DNA of 64,000 nucleotides from Dysgonomonas mossii DSM 22836 (GTDB lineage: Bacteria; Bacteroidota; Bacteroidia; Bacteroidales; Dysgonomonadaceae), in NCBI RefSeq assembly GCF_000213575.1, contig NZ_GL892006.1, positions 1 to 64,000 of the forward strand, given 5' to 3'. Under the pieces are notes generated by a model. It saw only the letters and a program-made list of their open reading frames with translations, was not told the origin of the DNA and searched no databases. Positions 1 to 8,884 of this stretch are shown piece after piece; the first letter of the stretch is position 1; every line of letters begins with the position of its first letter. Both the position numbers and the translations under genes were made by a program.

Positions 1-110
1 GTGCGCCGGTCGCCATCAAAGTATTGCTACTCTATGCTGCCCCTCGACTTGCATGTGTTAGGCCTATCGCTAGCGTTCATCCTGAGCCAGGATCAAACTC
101 TTCTTTGTAT
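1..110 (-). rRNA. 16S ribosomal RNA, 5' end only (cut by the window edge)
   Basis: Read on the minus strand, this contains the universal 16S start: the 27F primer site AGAGTTTGATCCTGGCTCAG at about 84-103, followed by GATGAACGCTAGCGATAGGC and the helix that carries ACACATGCAAGTCGA. The gene runs off the left edge, so only about the first 110 nt are present. The 5' boundary, near 108-110, is estimated by comparison with the E. coli 16S start and is not exact. It heads an rRNA operon transcribed leftwards. Confidence 0.97.
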
Positions 111-330
111 ATTCTTTTTTTCTAAGTCTTTCGTGATCCTGTCCTGCTCTTTTTACTTATTAAGTAAATTGACGGTATAATATTTCTTAGCACCAAAGTG
201 CTATTGTACTACACTCATATGTTGTCATTATTTCAAAGATCGTTTTCTAATCGCTTAGCGAAAATCTCCGGACTTAAACAAGTGGCCGAAACCCTCTTTT
301 TATGCGCCGTGTTCTCTATCAAAGCGGGTG
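111..330 (-). other. rRNA operon leader with boxA-like site and hairpin
   Basis: About 215 nt separate the predicted rRNA promoter from the 16S gene, and no protein gene fits here. On the minus strand, GATCTTTGAAAT at about 230-241 resembles the boxA antitermination element seen in rRNA leaders. A small perfect hairpin, AGCACTTTGGTGCT, lies at 189-202. The leader probably pairs with 16S 3'-flanking sequence for RNase III processing, but the partner lies outside the window. The boxA assignment rests on resemblance only. Confidence 0.55.
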
Positions 331-363
331 CAAAGATATGCATTTTATTTATACATCTCCAAA
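331..363 (-). promoter_or_regulatory. rRNA operon promoter (Bacteroidota -33/-7 type)
   Basis: On the minus strand TTTG (360-363) and TATCTTTG (331-338) are separated by 21 nt. This fits the primary-sigma consensus of Bacteroidota, TTTG about 19-21 nt before TAnnTTTG. Transcription should start near 325 and run left into the 16S leader. Confidence 0.75.
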
Positions 364-435
364 TATTTTAATGCCTTTTTTTAAAAATATTTTAACCGAA
401 ATATACAAACACCTTAAACAAAATAACTTAATCAA

Positions 436-1074
436 TTATTGTTTATTGGTGAAGTATTTACAAAATGGCGTTAATCCACATTCTTCACATTTTGGCTTGC
501 GAGCCAAGCATACATATCTGCCATGTAATATTAGCCAATGATGTGCTTTCGATAAATATCGAGAAGGGATATATTTTATCAATTCCCTTTCTGTTTGAGC
601 CGGTTTTTTTGAGTTATCTGTTAATCCTATCCTATTAGACACTCTGAACACATGCGTATCAACAGGCATAGCCGGCTTATTAAAGGCTACTATAAGCATT
701 ACATTTGCTGTTTTACGCCCAACTCCGGGTATAGACTCCAATTCCTCCAAAGTATCGGGGATTTGCCCGTTAAAATCAGCCATAACCTTCTTTGCCATCC
801 CAACAAGATTCTTCGCCTTGTTATTGGGGTATGAAATGCTTTTGATATATTCATAAACATCATCAGGGGAAGACACAGCCAAAACCTCGGGGGTTGGAAA
901 TGCTTCAAAAAGCGCAGGAGTAACCATATTAACCCTCTTGTCGGTGCATTGAGCAGACAGAATTACCGCAATCAAAAGATGAAATGGGCTATCATAGTGG
1001 AGTTCGGTATCCACAACCGGCATATTTTTATCAAACCAGTCTATCACGCGTTCGTATCGTTCTTTCTTTGTCAT
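436..1074 (-). CDS. nth: Endonuclease III (base-excision DNA glycosylase/AP lyase)
   Basis: This 212-residue protein removes oxidised pyrimidines and nicks the abasic site in base-excision repair. The helix-hairpin-helix is at about 113-124 (IPGVGRKTAN) with catalytic Lys121; the catalytic Asp139 follows in PVDTH, one residue off E. coli K120/D138. Four cysteines at 189, 196, 199 and 205 have the C-x6-C-x2-C-x5-C spacing of the [4Fe-4S] cluster. An in-frame ATG exists 39 nt upstream (1113), but it lies inside a terminator-like hairpin, and MTKKERYERV at 1074 matches the usual family N-terminus, so I use 1074. It lies downstream of the foldase gene on the same strand, with the terminator between them. 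Confidence 0.95.
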   Translation of the reverse strand: MTKKERYERVIDWFDKNMPVVDTELHYDSPFHLLIAVILSAQCTDKRVNMVTPALFEAFPTPEVLAVSSPDDVYEYIKSISYPNNKAKNLVGMAKKVMADFNGQIPDTLEELESIPGVGRKTANVMLIVAFNKPAMPVDTHVFRVSNRIGLTDNSKKPAQTERELIKYIPSRYLSKAHHWLILHGRYVCLARKPKCEECGLTPFCKYFTNKQ

Positions 1075-1093
1075 ATAATAATTAGATAAAAAC

Positions 1094-1132
1094 ACAAAAT
1101 CCCCTATAGTCATAACTATAAGGGATTTTTTA
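1094..1132 (-). terminator. Hairpin terminator after the foldase gene
   Basis: AAAATCCC and GGGATTTT arms enclose a second TATAGT/ACTATA stem with one mismatch between them, and a T-rich tail follows on the minus strand. It sits between the stop of the foldase gene (1151) and the start of nth (1074). This argues that nth has its own promoter and supports the shorter nth start. Confidence 0.6.
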
Positions 1133-1150
1133 TAATTTAAGTTTTAATAA

Positions 1151-3277
1151 TTACCAGAATGCAACCCTGTTGTCTTTTACATTCATTTTTTCTTTCAGAA
1201 CCAACATTGCCTGAGACATCAATTGATACATGTTGCTTTGACGTATCATTTGTTTTGACTGTGCCGGGTCGAATGTAGCTGCATTTTCAGTCTTGCTTGT
1301 TACATCTATCACGTATACTCCCGATTTACCTTTCTTAGGAGCTTCCAGCTTGTTTACTTGTCCATGTTTTGCATATACGTTCAACAGCGGTTCGTAACCA
1401 ACACCTGAGATATTATTCGTTTGGAAAGTAACAAAGTTTACAGTATCAACTCTACCAGCTATAGCCTGAGCATATCCATCTAGTGAAGTCAAGTTTTTAG
1501 CTTTTAGATCAGCAATTATTTTTTCTGCCTTTTTATCATTAATCAATTCAGCTTTCAACATTGCTGATACTTCAGATACCGGCATATAATCACCGCTAAT
1601 TTCATTCTTAACTACAGCGATTATTCTTTTGTTGGTAAGATTATCAAATTTCTTCACAGACCCAACTTTATTGTTGAAAGCCCAAGATATAACCTGACGT
1701 GAACCTGCAACCTGCCCCAATAACATATCAGACGGAGAAACAACTGCATTTGATATAATATTATATCCCTTAGTCAATGCAGCATTATCGAAATTCTGAA
1801 CATTTCCGTTTTCAGCAACAAATTGATTCAACTCGTTATCTACCGAGTTTTGAGTCTTATCACTAACAATCACCGGCATTTGGATAAGTGCAATCTTAAC
1901 TTTTGCCACAGGATTTGTTTTATCTTCAACACGTACAATTTGTGTCTGACCATTTATAGATACATTGAAAACATCACCTTTAGCTGCTCCAAAGCACTTC
2001 TTGATCAAATCTCCACCGGCACCGGCCAAAGCCATTTCTGTAGCCCAACCGATATTACCGCCATTTGATCCCGGCATCAACTCATTTGCTAAAGCAGAAA
2101 AATCTTTGCCTCCTTTAATTACATTCAGCAAACTGTCAGAGATATGAGTTGCAGTAGCCTGATCCAAACCCTGAGGTAATGGAATCATCTGTAGTTTTAC
2201 AGAGTCGGCAGCAGAAGTTCTGTCAACCAGCTTATACATTATATATGATTGCTCGTTGCGTTCAGGCCCGTTTACTTGACCAATAGTTGCTGCTTGAGCA
2301 AATTCTTTCATATCTGCAGGTAAAGTATTTACCGAGATAAATGCATCTACATACTGATTGTTTGAATATTCATTAACAAGTAATCCCGGATTATCTGTTG
2401 CTACAAATTTATCATGAATAGCATTGATTTCTTTTTCTACAGCAGCATAATCTTCATCACTCGGAACAACATCTTTTACAAAGTAAGAGATCTTACGTAA
2501 TTCAGATTCAAGCTTAAAGTTGTTCTTACGTTGATCGTATAACGCTTTAATATCTTTATCTGTTACTTCTTTAGCAACTAGAGAGTCTGCGATAGAAGCA
2601 TATTTTTGTACAACATACGATATGCTGGCTTGTGTTTTAGAGTCATCAAAAGCCGATTTAGCTTCTGTATCTGTAGGAATCACAATACCGGCAACTATAG
2701 CTGAATATTTTTCTTCGAGACGTTGATATTTCATCATATTCTGGATAAATGTCCAGATTTCTCTCCTAGCCTGTATTTCAGCTCTTTGATTCTCAGGCAA
2801 ATTAGTATCATCCTGAGAGATAGTTTGTATAAACTGATTCAACGCCGCTCTTTCGAATTGACCTGTTTGAGGATTAACGAAGAATGGTATCTGATGTAGT
2901 ATTGGAGCTACGTTAGGCCCTGTAACCATATCGTTCAATTCTTCTTTGGTCACATTTAAGCCAAGTTGAGCAGCCTGCTTGTCGAGAATAATCTCTTTCA
3001 CCATCTGTTGGTAAACCATTTCGCGAATTTGCAATGTAGCATTTTCGTCCAATGAGTTTTGTCCAGACATTATTTTCTGAAAATGTTCCCACTGCGCAAT
3101 TCTATCCTGATACTGCCTGGTTGTTACTACTTCACCATCTACAGTGAATGCTTTATCCTTACTTTTGTTTATAAAAGAAGATATTTCGCTCCAAGGGAGG
3201 ACGAATGCCAATAGTCCGAGAGCGATAACTCCGATCAAGAGACTCGATTTGCTTCTAATTTTCTGTAAAGCAGCCAT
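1151..3277 (-). CDS. SurA/PpiD-type peptidyl-prolyl isomerase (membrane-anchored periplasmic foldase)
   Basis: The 708-residue protein has a short cytoplasmic N-terminus, one membrane anchor at about 13-29 and a long periplasmic part. Residues about 35-180 look like the SurA N-terminal chaperone region, starting with the family-typical FTVDGEVV segment. A parvulin-like PPIase region falls at about 365-460 (KGGKDFSALANE, GGNIGWA). It should help outer-membrane proteins fold in the periplasm. The gene order barrel protein, lptC, foldase on one strand places it in an envelope-biogenesis cluster. It is longer than SurA and closer to PpiD in layout. Whether the isomerase domain is active cannot be judged by eye. 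Confidence 0.9.
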   Translation of the reverse strand: MAALQKIRSKSSLLIGVIALGLLAFVLPWSEISSFINKSKDKAFTVDGEVVTTRQYQDRIAQWEHFQKIMSGQNSLDENATLQIREMVYQQMVKEIILDKQAAQLGLNVTKEELNDMVTGPNVAPILHQIPFFVNPQTGQFERAALNQFIQTISQDDTNLPENQRAEIQARREIWTFIQNMMKYQRLEEKYSAIVAGIVIPTDTEAKSAFDDSKTQASISYVVQKYASIADSLVAKEVTDKDIKALYDQRKNNFKLESELRKISYFVKDVVPSDEDYAAVEKEINAIHDKFVATDNPGLLVNEYSNNQYVDAFISVNTLPADMKEFAQAATIGQVNGPERNEQSYIMYKLVDRTSAADSVKLQMIPLPQGLDQATATHISDSLLNVIKGGKDFSALANELMPGSNGGNIGWATEMALAGAGGDLIKKCFGAAKGDVFNVSINGQTQIVRVEDKTNPVAKVKIALIQMPVIVSDKTQNSVDNELNQFVAENGNVQNFDNAALTKGYNIISNAVVSPSDMLLGQVAGSRQVISWAFNNKVGSVKKFDNLTNKRIIAVVKNEISGDYMPVSEVSAMLKAELINDKKAEKIIADLKAKNLTSLDGYAQAIAGRVDTVNFVTFQTNNISGVGYEPLLNVYAKHGQVNKLEAPKKGKSGVYVIDVTSKTENAATFDPAQSKQMIRQSNMYQLMSQAMLVLKEKMNVKDNRVAFW

Positions 3278-3383
3278 TTAAATAAATTATTATTTTATAT
3301 TATTAGTTATTTTATTTACAATTTATAACTTTTTGCGCACGAAGATAATAAATTGAGATTGAATTTCATTCATAATTGAATAA

Positions 3384-4010
3384 CTATTCTTTCTTTTCCT
3401 CATTGTTTTGATCATCTGCATTCGCTTCTTGATCTTCATTGTATGTTATTGGCGAGTCTTTCACATTCCAAAATCGATATTCTGTCATTTGTTGATTTGC
3501 CTCAAACCCTCCCATACCACGCAAAGTCATCTTGTCCGGTCTGAAAACTTCTACATATTTCTTTGAATACACTTTTTGCTGACGTTGATCCCAAAACAAC
3601 TCTTCGCTGGAAAAGGTTTCTCCTAACTTATTGCGTATCACAACATGTCCTCTAAGTTGCCATAGCTTTTTACTTGTAAAGTTCCAAGCTGTATCAGCCT
3701 TTACAGTGGCAACTATGCTAAAGATAGTATCGAACTGCTCGACATAGAGACCGTCCGGGAAAAACCAGTGAGGATCTTTCGCCCTGTCGAATATTTCCCA
3801 TGTTTTAGCAATCACTTTATACCGTATGAGCCCCGAATCGGATATTAGCATGGTTACACTATCCGTATTCAAAGAAGGAACCTTATCAGCATCATAATGG
3901 AGGTCGACAGTACTCTTTACTTCTTCTTTACAGGATATAAAAAAGAAAGCCATAACAGATAAAAGGACTGTTACAACCGATAGATTCTGTCGTGTCTTTA
4001 ACTGTTGCAT
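3384..4010 (-). CDS. lptC: LptC, LPS-export periplasmic protein (lipoprotein form)
   Basis: This is a 208-residue protein with a signal sequence ending in a lipobox (VMAFFFISC, Cys27). LptC links the inner-membrane LptBFG transporter to the periplasmic bridge that moves LPS to the outer membrane. The beta-jellyroll is suggested by alternating strands such as SGLIRYKVIAKTWE, GLYVEQFD, WQLRGHVVIRN and FSSEELFWDQRQQKVYS, which is the classical LptC/LptA pattern. I start at the second Met (4010) because the upstream seven codons only delay the signal peptide. The charged, glutamate- and asparagine-rich tail is unremarkable. It sits between an outer-membrane barrel gene and the foldase gene, consistent with envelope assembly. 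Confidence 0.85.
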   Translation of the reverse strand: MQQLKTRQNLSVVTVLLSVMAFFFISCKEEVKSTVDLHYDADKVPSLNTDSVTMLISDSGLIRYKVIAKTWEIFDRAKDPHWFFPDGLYVEQFDTIFSIVATVKADTAWNFTSKKLWQLRGHVVIRNKLGETFSSEELFWDQRQQKVYSKKYVEVFRPDKMTLRGMGGFEANQQMTEYRFWNVKDSPITYNEDQEANADDQNNEEKKE

Positions 4011-4066
4011 TTTAAAAACAAGTAGCCCCAATATATTATTGAGGCTGAATATAGAGTTATATTTTG

Positions 4067-5383
4067 TTAGTCAATTTTCTTACGGAAGAACCAGAACTCA
4101 TTGATATTCACATTTAGAGAAACTCCAAAATATTCTTCGGCAATCATAGTTTTAATCTGCGGCTTAATCTTCTTATATTCGAAGTTTAAATTAATATAAG
4201 AAACCCTTCCTCCCAGATTATCTTTTATCGGGAACCCAAATCCAAGAGTCGCACCATATTCTTTATATCCTTCTACTTTTTTCGTAGAGGCTTCAGTTAC
4301 ATTCAAATAAGAATTACTATAGTTAAGTCCTCCTCTGAATTTTATTTTTTTGAAGAAACTTCTATCATACGGATCAATCATATACTCGGCACCTACATTG
4401 TACCTCCATCTATTATTGAAACGTTCACTGTCGGATAGTTCATCTCCCATAAGTGAAGAGTATTTCACTCCATCCCATTTCTGATATGTAATATCAGCTC
4501 CTACAACTAGCCTTTCGTTACGTTTCCATGTAAATCCGGCTCCATACGTTTCTGGAAGACCTGCATTGATTCCATTATGAGTAATGGTATCACCGCTGGC
4601 AATACCTCCGGCAACATTTAGTTCGTAATGATAATTTGTATAATCTGCTTTGGAATTTATCTTAGGAGAATATACAGCACCTACAGTCAATACATCTTTC
4701 TTCGAAACAGGAAATTCATATTGAACACCAATATCAAATTTTGCAGCCTTTATTGAGAGTTCGGTATAATCGGTAGATGTATAACTATTTGTACCACTAG
4801 AGCCTACCGCAGGAAGACTTCTTGTATGATTCATCGTACCAAAAAGAAAAGATGCATTTGCTCCTACAGAAAATCCTTTCAATGGAGTAGCATAACCAAG
4901 TCCACCATAAACCTGGCTTAGTCCGCCCGATCCGGTGAACGATTTTGTATAAGTTACAGTACTACCGCTAGCAGTTTCTGTTGATCCAAATTTATATCCT
5001 ACAGATGAAAAAGGAATTACTCCAAAACTCATACCAAGTCCCTTTTTGAGTGGTACTAAGATTGTGATATAATCTAATCCTCCGCTGTAATGAGAATCTG
5101 AATTTGTGCCGTCACTTAACTTACCCTTATTAAATGACACTCCCATATCAAATAAAAATGTAAGAGAGTCTACTCTCGAATACGAAGCCGGATTGAGAGG
5201 GTTTGCACTTTGACTATTACGCAAACCATATCCGATGCCTCCCATCGCTTTAGATGCACCTACCGACTGATCTCTCAGAACTCCATAACCATACCTACTG
5301 TAAGGGGAATTTGTTTGTGCCTCTATTGAGCATACCATAATAGCCGAAACGGCAAATAAAAGAAGTACTTTTCTCTTCAACAT
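4067..5383 (-). CDS. Outer-membrane beta-barrel protein, function unknown
   Basis: The 438-residue protein has a signal peptide (about 1-22, ending IEAQ). The rest is rich in alternating strands, glycine and aromatic residues that suit a barrel of roughly 14 strands. The mature N-terminus (NSPYSRYGYG, then KAMGGIGYGLRNS and NPLNPASYSRVDS) resembles the hatch-like start of FadL/OmpP1-type barrels, but I cannot assign a substrate. It ends with aromatic-rich strands and a short charged tail rather than the classical terminal Phe. It is the first gene of the run leading to lptC and the foldase and is probably co-transcribed with lptC (56 nt gap). Confidence 0.75.
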   Translation of the reverse strand: MLKRKVLLLFAVSAIMVCSIEAQTNSPYSRYGYGVLRDQSVGASKAMGGIGYGLRNSQSANPLNPASYSRVDSLTFLFDMGVSFNKGKLSDGTNSDSHYSGGLDYITILVPLKKGLGMSFGVIPFSSVGYKFGSTETASGSTVTYTKSFTGSGGLSQVYGGLGYATPLKGFSVGANASFLFGTMNHTRSLPAVGSSGTNSYTSTDYTELSIKAAKFDIGVQYEFPVSKKDVLTVGAVYSPKINSKADYTNYHYELNVAGGIASGDTITHNGINAGLPETYGAGFTWKRNERLVVGADITYQKWDGVKYSSLMGDELSDSERFNNRWRYNVGAEYMIDPYDRSFFKKIKFRGGLNYSNSYLNVTEASTKKVEGYKEYGATLGFGFPIKDNLGGRVSYINLNFEYKKIKPQIKTMIAEEYFGVSLNVNINEFWFFRKKID

Positions 5384-5760
5384 TATAAAATATAATATAC
5401 AATTTATCTTTACTCTATCGGGGGTATTATATCCCGATGAAAATTACATCTGTTCTTGTTAAACTATAATTCACCTTTCTATAACAAAAAAACGAACACT
5501 TTATTATTTATAGAGGATAAATTATCTTGGATTTTTTATGGTTCGAAAGAAAATATATTATGAAAGTTAAAACATAAATATAGTATATGCCATAATTCTA
5601 TAATCCAGTCACAAAGTCTCTTCAGATCTTAATCAAATTTGTGCAAAGTAAATTAAAAAAACTTAGTTAATCGAGTTTTTAAATAAAATGTCATATTTTT
5701 TTTGCCTTAAAAAGGTTAATTATCCTTATTTTGATACCTTTGTGAGTGACTTGAAAAATA
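5384..5760. other. Divergent gene-free region between barrel gene and exosortase gene
   Basis: This AT-rich stretch of 377 nt has no credible gene. It must hold the promoters for the leftward barrel-lptC-foldase run and the rightward exosortase gene. The only clear element is TACCTTTG (5735-5742, plus strand), a -7 box, listed separately. I see no hairpin terminator, tRNA or repeat. Confidence 0.5.
5735..5742 (+). promoter_or_regulatory. -7 box (TACCTTTG) for the exosortase gene
   Basis: TACCTTTG matches the Bacteroidota TAnnTTTG -7 element and lies 18 nt before the ATG, giving a leader of only about a dozen nucleotides. No good TTTG is found at the -33 spacing, so the promoter may be weak or activator-dependent. 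Confidence 0.45.
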
Positions 5761-6456
5761 ATGAGGATACGAGATAAAAACTTTATAAACAATAAGTATT
5801 ATCAAAAACTAGAACCGTTTAGGGACATCATCTGGTTCTTGGCACTTTTCCTGATATTCGAATTCATATGGAAGCTTCTTGTCCATATAGGAGACGATGA
5901 AAAAATACTATTGGTATTGGGTAAAGATCTCACTAGATATACCGAAGGTTTTTGTTTATGGACAGCCGAAACAATCTTCTGGCTCATTCATGACGTTTTA
6001 GGCAATCATAATTTTTTCATTAATGGGACTGTACTTCAATTTGAAGACTCTATACCGATCGATATAGTTTGGGGCTGTACGGGTCTGAAACAGCTATTCA
6101 TGTTTACATTTATTCTCACATTTTACTTTGGACCGATAAAGAAGAAATTGTGGTATTTGCCCATGGCATTGCTTATTCTGCTGGTTGTAAATATCCTTCG
6201 CCTTATCGTTATCTTCTATATTATAAAAGATCCATTTCCCGAGTGGTTTATATCAGTAAACGAATGGTACAATAACCGTACATGGAGTAACACGAGAGAA
6301 AATTATTACCAATTCTACAAAGACTGGTTCAATGTATTTCACCGCGATATATTCACTTGGATATATTATGATGGTGTGATATTTATCCTGTGGCTTATAT
6401 GGGAAGAAAAGATAAACAAGCCCTTCTCCCGATTGAAAGCAAAAATATCAGATTAA
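5761..6456 (+). CDS. Exosortase/archaeosortase-family transmembrane cysteine protease
   Basis: The protein has 231 residues and about five or six membrane segments (for example 22-44, 109-124, 131-154 and 201-214). It carries the exosortase catalytic signature: Cys106 in WGCTGLKQ, Arg147 in NILRL and His194 in VFHRD, each at or near the end of a hydrophobic segment. Such enzymes cleave C-terminal sorting tails and transfer proteins to a surface acceptor, usually in organisms that make an extracellular polysaccharide. No protein in this window shows a matching tail (short motif, membrane helix, basic end), so the substrate is unknown. Its only close neighbour is a converging family 2 glycosyltransferase 14 nt away. 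The family assignment rests on the Cys/Arg/His pattern and topology. I cannot place it in a named Xrt subfamily. Confidence 0.8.
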   Translation: MRIRDKNFINNKYYQKLEPFRDIIWFLALFLIFEFIWKLLVHIGDDEKILLVLGKDLTRYTEGFCLWTAETIFWLIHDVLGNHNFFINGTVLQFEDSIPIDIVWGCTGLKQLFMFTFILTFYFGPIKKKLWYLPMALLILLVVNILRLIVIFYIIKDPFPEWFISVNEWYNNRTWSNTRENYYQFYKDWFNVFHRDIFTWIYYDGVIFILWLIWEEKINKPFSRLKAKISD

Positions 6457-6469
6457 CATCTTTACGATA

Positions 6470-7621
6470 CTACTTGAACCGTCGCCCTCTGAAGCGCATA
6501 TTATACAACGGTTGAATTATATCCAGAAGTGGAAGAGAAAAATAGAATTTCCCGGAGAAAAAGTATTGAGAAGATTTGTTCAGAATAATTAGTTGAGTCG
6601 TTAATCTTAGCAAGAAAAAGAAAACTGAGAGTCCCAGCAAAGCCCAGTGGCTGAAAAATATGCTATACACCACTAAAGCAATAAACAAAAAATAAAAGGT
6701 GCTACGAGTAATTGCTTCAAGTGAAAGCAATCTTGTCACTCGCTTATTCAGATATGGACGTATAGAGCAGAACGACCTTTTTATTTGTCTCCAGAGTGAT
6801 AAGCCTTCTATATCTGTTTCCATAAAGCTATCTTGCACTAGAGATACAGATGTATTTGCCTCGTTCATAACTCGACTAATAAAGAGATCTTCCCCACTCT
6901 CTATATTCAATAGTGAAGCATATCCTTTGTGATCAAAGAATAAATGCTTACGGAAAAGAAGGTTGCGATAATTGCCTATATATGGTTTATTATTGAATAC
7001 TGAGCATATACAATACATATTAAATAATAAGTTATCGAATCGAGCTAAGCGATTGAAGAACTTCTTGTTCTCTTTGAAGTACGAATACCCCAACACAACA
7101 TCTTTATCGGAAGACAATTCACTCACCATACAAGAAATCCAGCTCTTGGATACCGGCTTACAATACGGCTCGGTAAATAGCAAAAGATCTCCTGTTGCTG
7201 CTTTAGCGCCTATCGTCAAGGCCAATTTACGCCTATCCATCTTTTTATCATTCGAGTAAGGAAGATAAGTATGGTATAAATTAGGATAACGAAGCTCTAA
7301 TGACCTTAACAACACATCACTTTCATCGGTAGACCCGTTATTAACTACAATCACCTCGTAATCAAAAAAATCTTGTTCTAATATAACAGGTAAGTTCTCT
7401 GACAAACTATCTACCTCATTCTCAGAAATAATAATGACCGAAACTTTCTGCATAAGCTGAGCTGCTTTACCTGTATCCTCAGTATCTTTTACAGCCCGTC
7501 TATATGGCTTTCTATAATACAGAAAGTAATAAAACAACTGTATTATAAATAAAACAACAAAGACAGACAACCCAACAATCTCAGTCAGATTAAATTCGAA
7601 AGATGATAGTATTTCAGTCAT
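6470..7621 (-). CDS. Membrane-anchored family 2 glycosyltransferase with an atypical DXD site
   Basis: This 383-residue protein has an N-terminal membrane helix (about 15-36), a GT-A catalytic domain from about 58 (KVSVIIISENE, then VIVVNNGSTDES) and two C-terminal membrane helices (about 305-340). It should transfer a sugar to a lipid or polysaccharide acceptor at the inner membrane. The expected metal-binding DXD, usually TDAD in this kind of protein, reads FTEPYC at 149-154, so both acidic positions are altered (Glu151, Tyr153). The later acidic motif SGEDLFISR and the WRQIKR stretch are kept. It converges on the exosortase gene. Sugar and acceptor are unknown. Confidence 0.85.
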   Translation of the reverse strand: MTEILSSFEFNLTEIVGLSVFVVLFIIQLFYYFLYYRKPYRRAVKDTEDTGKAAQLMQKVSVIIISENEVDSLSENLPVILEQDFFDYEVIVVNNGSTDESDVLLRSLELRYPNLYHTYLPYSNDKKMDRRKLALTIGAKAATGDLLLFTEPYCKPVSKSWISCMVSELSSDKDVVLGYSYFKENKKFFNRLARFDNLLFNMYCICSVFNNKPYIGNYRNLLFRKHLFFDHKGYASLLNIESGEDLFISRVMNEANTSVSLVQDSFMETDIEGLSLWRQIKRSFCSIRPYLNKRVTRLLSLEAITRSTFYFLFIALVVYSIFFSHWALLGLSVFFFLLRLTTQLIILNKSSQYFFSGKFYFSLPLLDIIQPLYNMRFRGRRFK

Positions 7622-7711
7622 TCCTATAGTGTGTATTATGAGAGGCCTTTAAACGATACAAGAGTCATACCGTAGTACGACCCTTGAAACATTATATGAT
7701 AACGTACATTA

Positions 7712-8869
7712 TTAAATTTTATCAGAGAAATAAGATTTAGGGATATCTCTGCAATTGTATTGAGATGCCATTATTTCACCGTATGCTCCGGCAGAACGTA
7801 ACACCAACAAATCTCCTCTTTTAGACTCGTTCAGTTCGTAGTCTTTTACAAACACATCCGATGATTCGCAAATAGGACCTACAACGTCATACTTCTGTAT
7901 AGGTAAATCGGAAGATATATTTTCCACCTTATGGTACGCCTGATAAAGAGCCGGACGTATAAGGTCTGTCATACCTGCATCTACGATAACAAAAGTTTTG
8001 CTTTCGCCGTGTTTTACATAAGTAACTTTGGTCACCAACGAACCGCACTGAGCAACAATGGCTCTTCCCAATTCGAAGTGAACAACTTGGCCGTCTCTCA
8101 ACTTTAGTCCTTTATGAAATAACTCAAAGTAGCGTTGAAAATCAGAAATCGGATTTGCGTCCGGATCTTCATAGTCTATACCAAAACCACCGCCTACATT
8201 TATATTTTCAAGCTTCATTCCTTTAGCTTCAAACAAGTCCTGTAGTTCGTTTATACGATCACACAAAGGATCGAATGTGTGCACATCTTCGATTTGTGAA
8301 CCTATATGAAAGTGAATTCCGATAAGCTTAAGGTTCTTCAACGACTTAAGTACCTCAATAGCATTATCAAGGTGAGCCATGCTGAATCCAAACTTATTTT
8401 CATTTAGCCCTGTAGTGATATATTCGTGAGTATGCGCATCTACATTCGGATTGATACGAAGAGCTACTTGCGCTGTTTTACCTTTCTTGGCTGCCAACTC
8501 ATTTAAAACAACGAGCTCAGGCATCGACTCTACATTAAAGCAGAAGATATTAAGGTCTAAAGCCAAATTTATTTCTTTATCGGTTTTCCCAACACCGGCA
8601 AAAACAATCTTCGACGCAGGAAACCCTGCTGTTATTGCTGCCTTCACTTCATTTCCGCTTACGCAATCGGCACCAAAGCCTTCTGAGGCAATCAATTCCA
8701 ATATCCTGCGATTAGCGTTTGCTTTTATGGCATAGTGTTGAATAAATCCATATTTTTTAGTTTCTTCTTTTACGATTTTCAGCGTTCTTTTCAACAAGTC
8801 TGTATCGTAATAGTAAAAAGGTGTCTCTATACCTTTCAGTTTATCAACAGGAAAATTTCCTTTTGTCAT
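7712..8869 (-). CDS. lysA: Diaminopimelate decarboxylase
   Basis: This 385-residue PLP enzyme of alanine-racemase fold type III makes L-lysine and CO2 from meso-diaminopimelate, the last step of lysine synthesis. The PLP lysine is Lys49 in HYAIKANAN. The HIGSQ motif, the phosphate-binding GGGFGIDY loop and the CESSDVF segment that completes the active site from the partner subunit are all present. It follows lysC by 15 nt on the same strand, so the two lysine-pathway genes are almost certainly one operon. Confidence 0.97.
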   Translation of the reverse strand: MTKGNFPVDKLKGIETPFYYYDTDLLKRTLKIVKEETKKYGFIQHYAIKANANRRILELIASEGFGADCVSGNEVKAAITAGFPASKIVFAGVGKTDKEINLALDLNIFCFNVESMPELVVLNELAAKKGKTAQVALRINPNVDAHTHEYITTGLNENKFGFSMAHLDNAIEVLKSLKNLKLIGIHFHIGSQIEDVHTFDPLCDRINELQDLFEAKGMKLENINVGGGFGIDYEDPDANPISDFQRYFELFHKGLKLRDGQVVHFELGRAIVAQCGSLVTKVTYVKHGESKTFVIVDAGMTDLIRPALYQAYHKVENISSDLPIQKYDVVGPICESSDVFVKDYELNESKRGDLLVLRSAGAYGEIMASQYNCRDIPKSYFSDKI

Positions 8870-8884
8870 TTGAAATTAGAAAAA

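Noticed and set aside
1075-1113. Longer endonuclease III starting at 1113
   Set aside because: The extra codons lie inside a terminator hairpin and do not match the family N-terminus.
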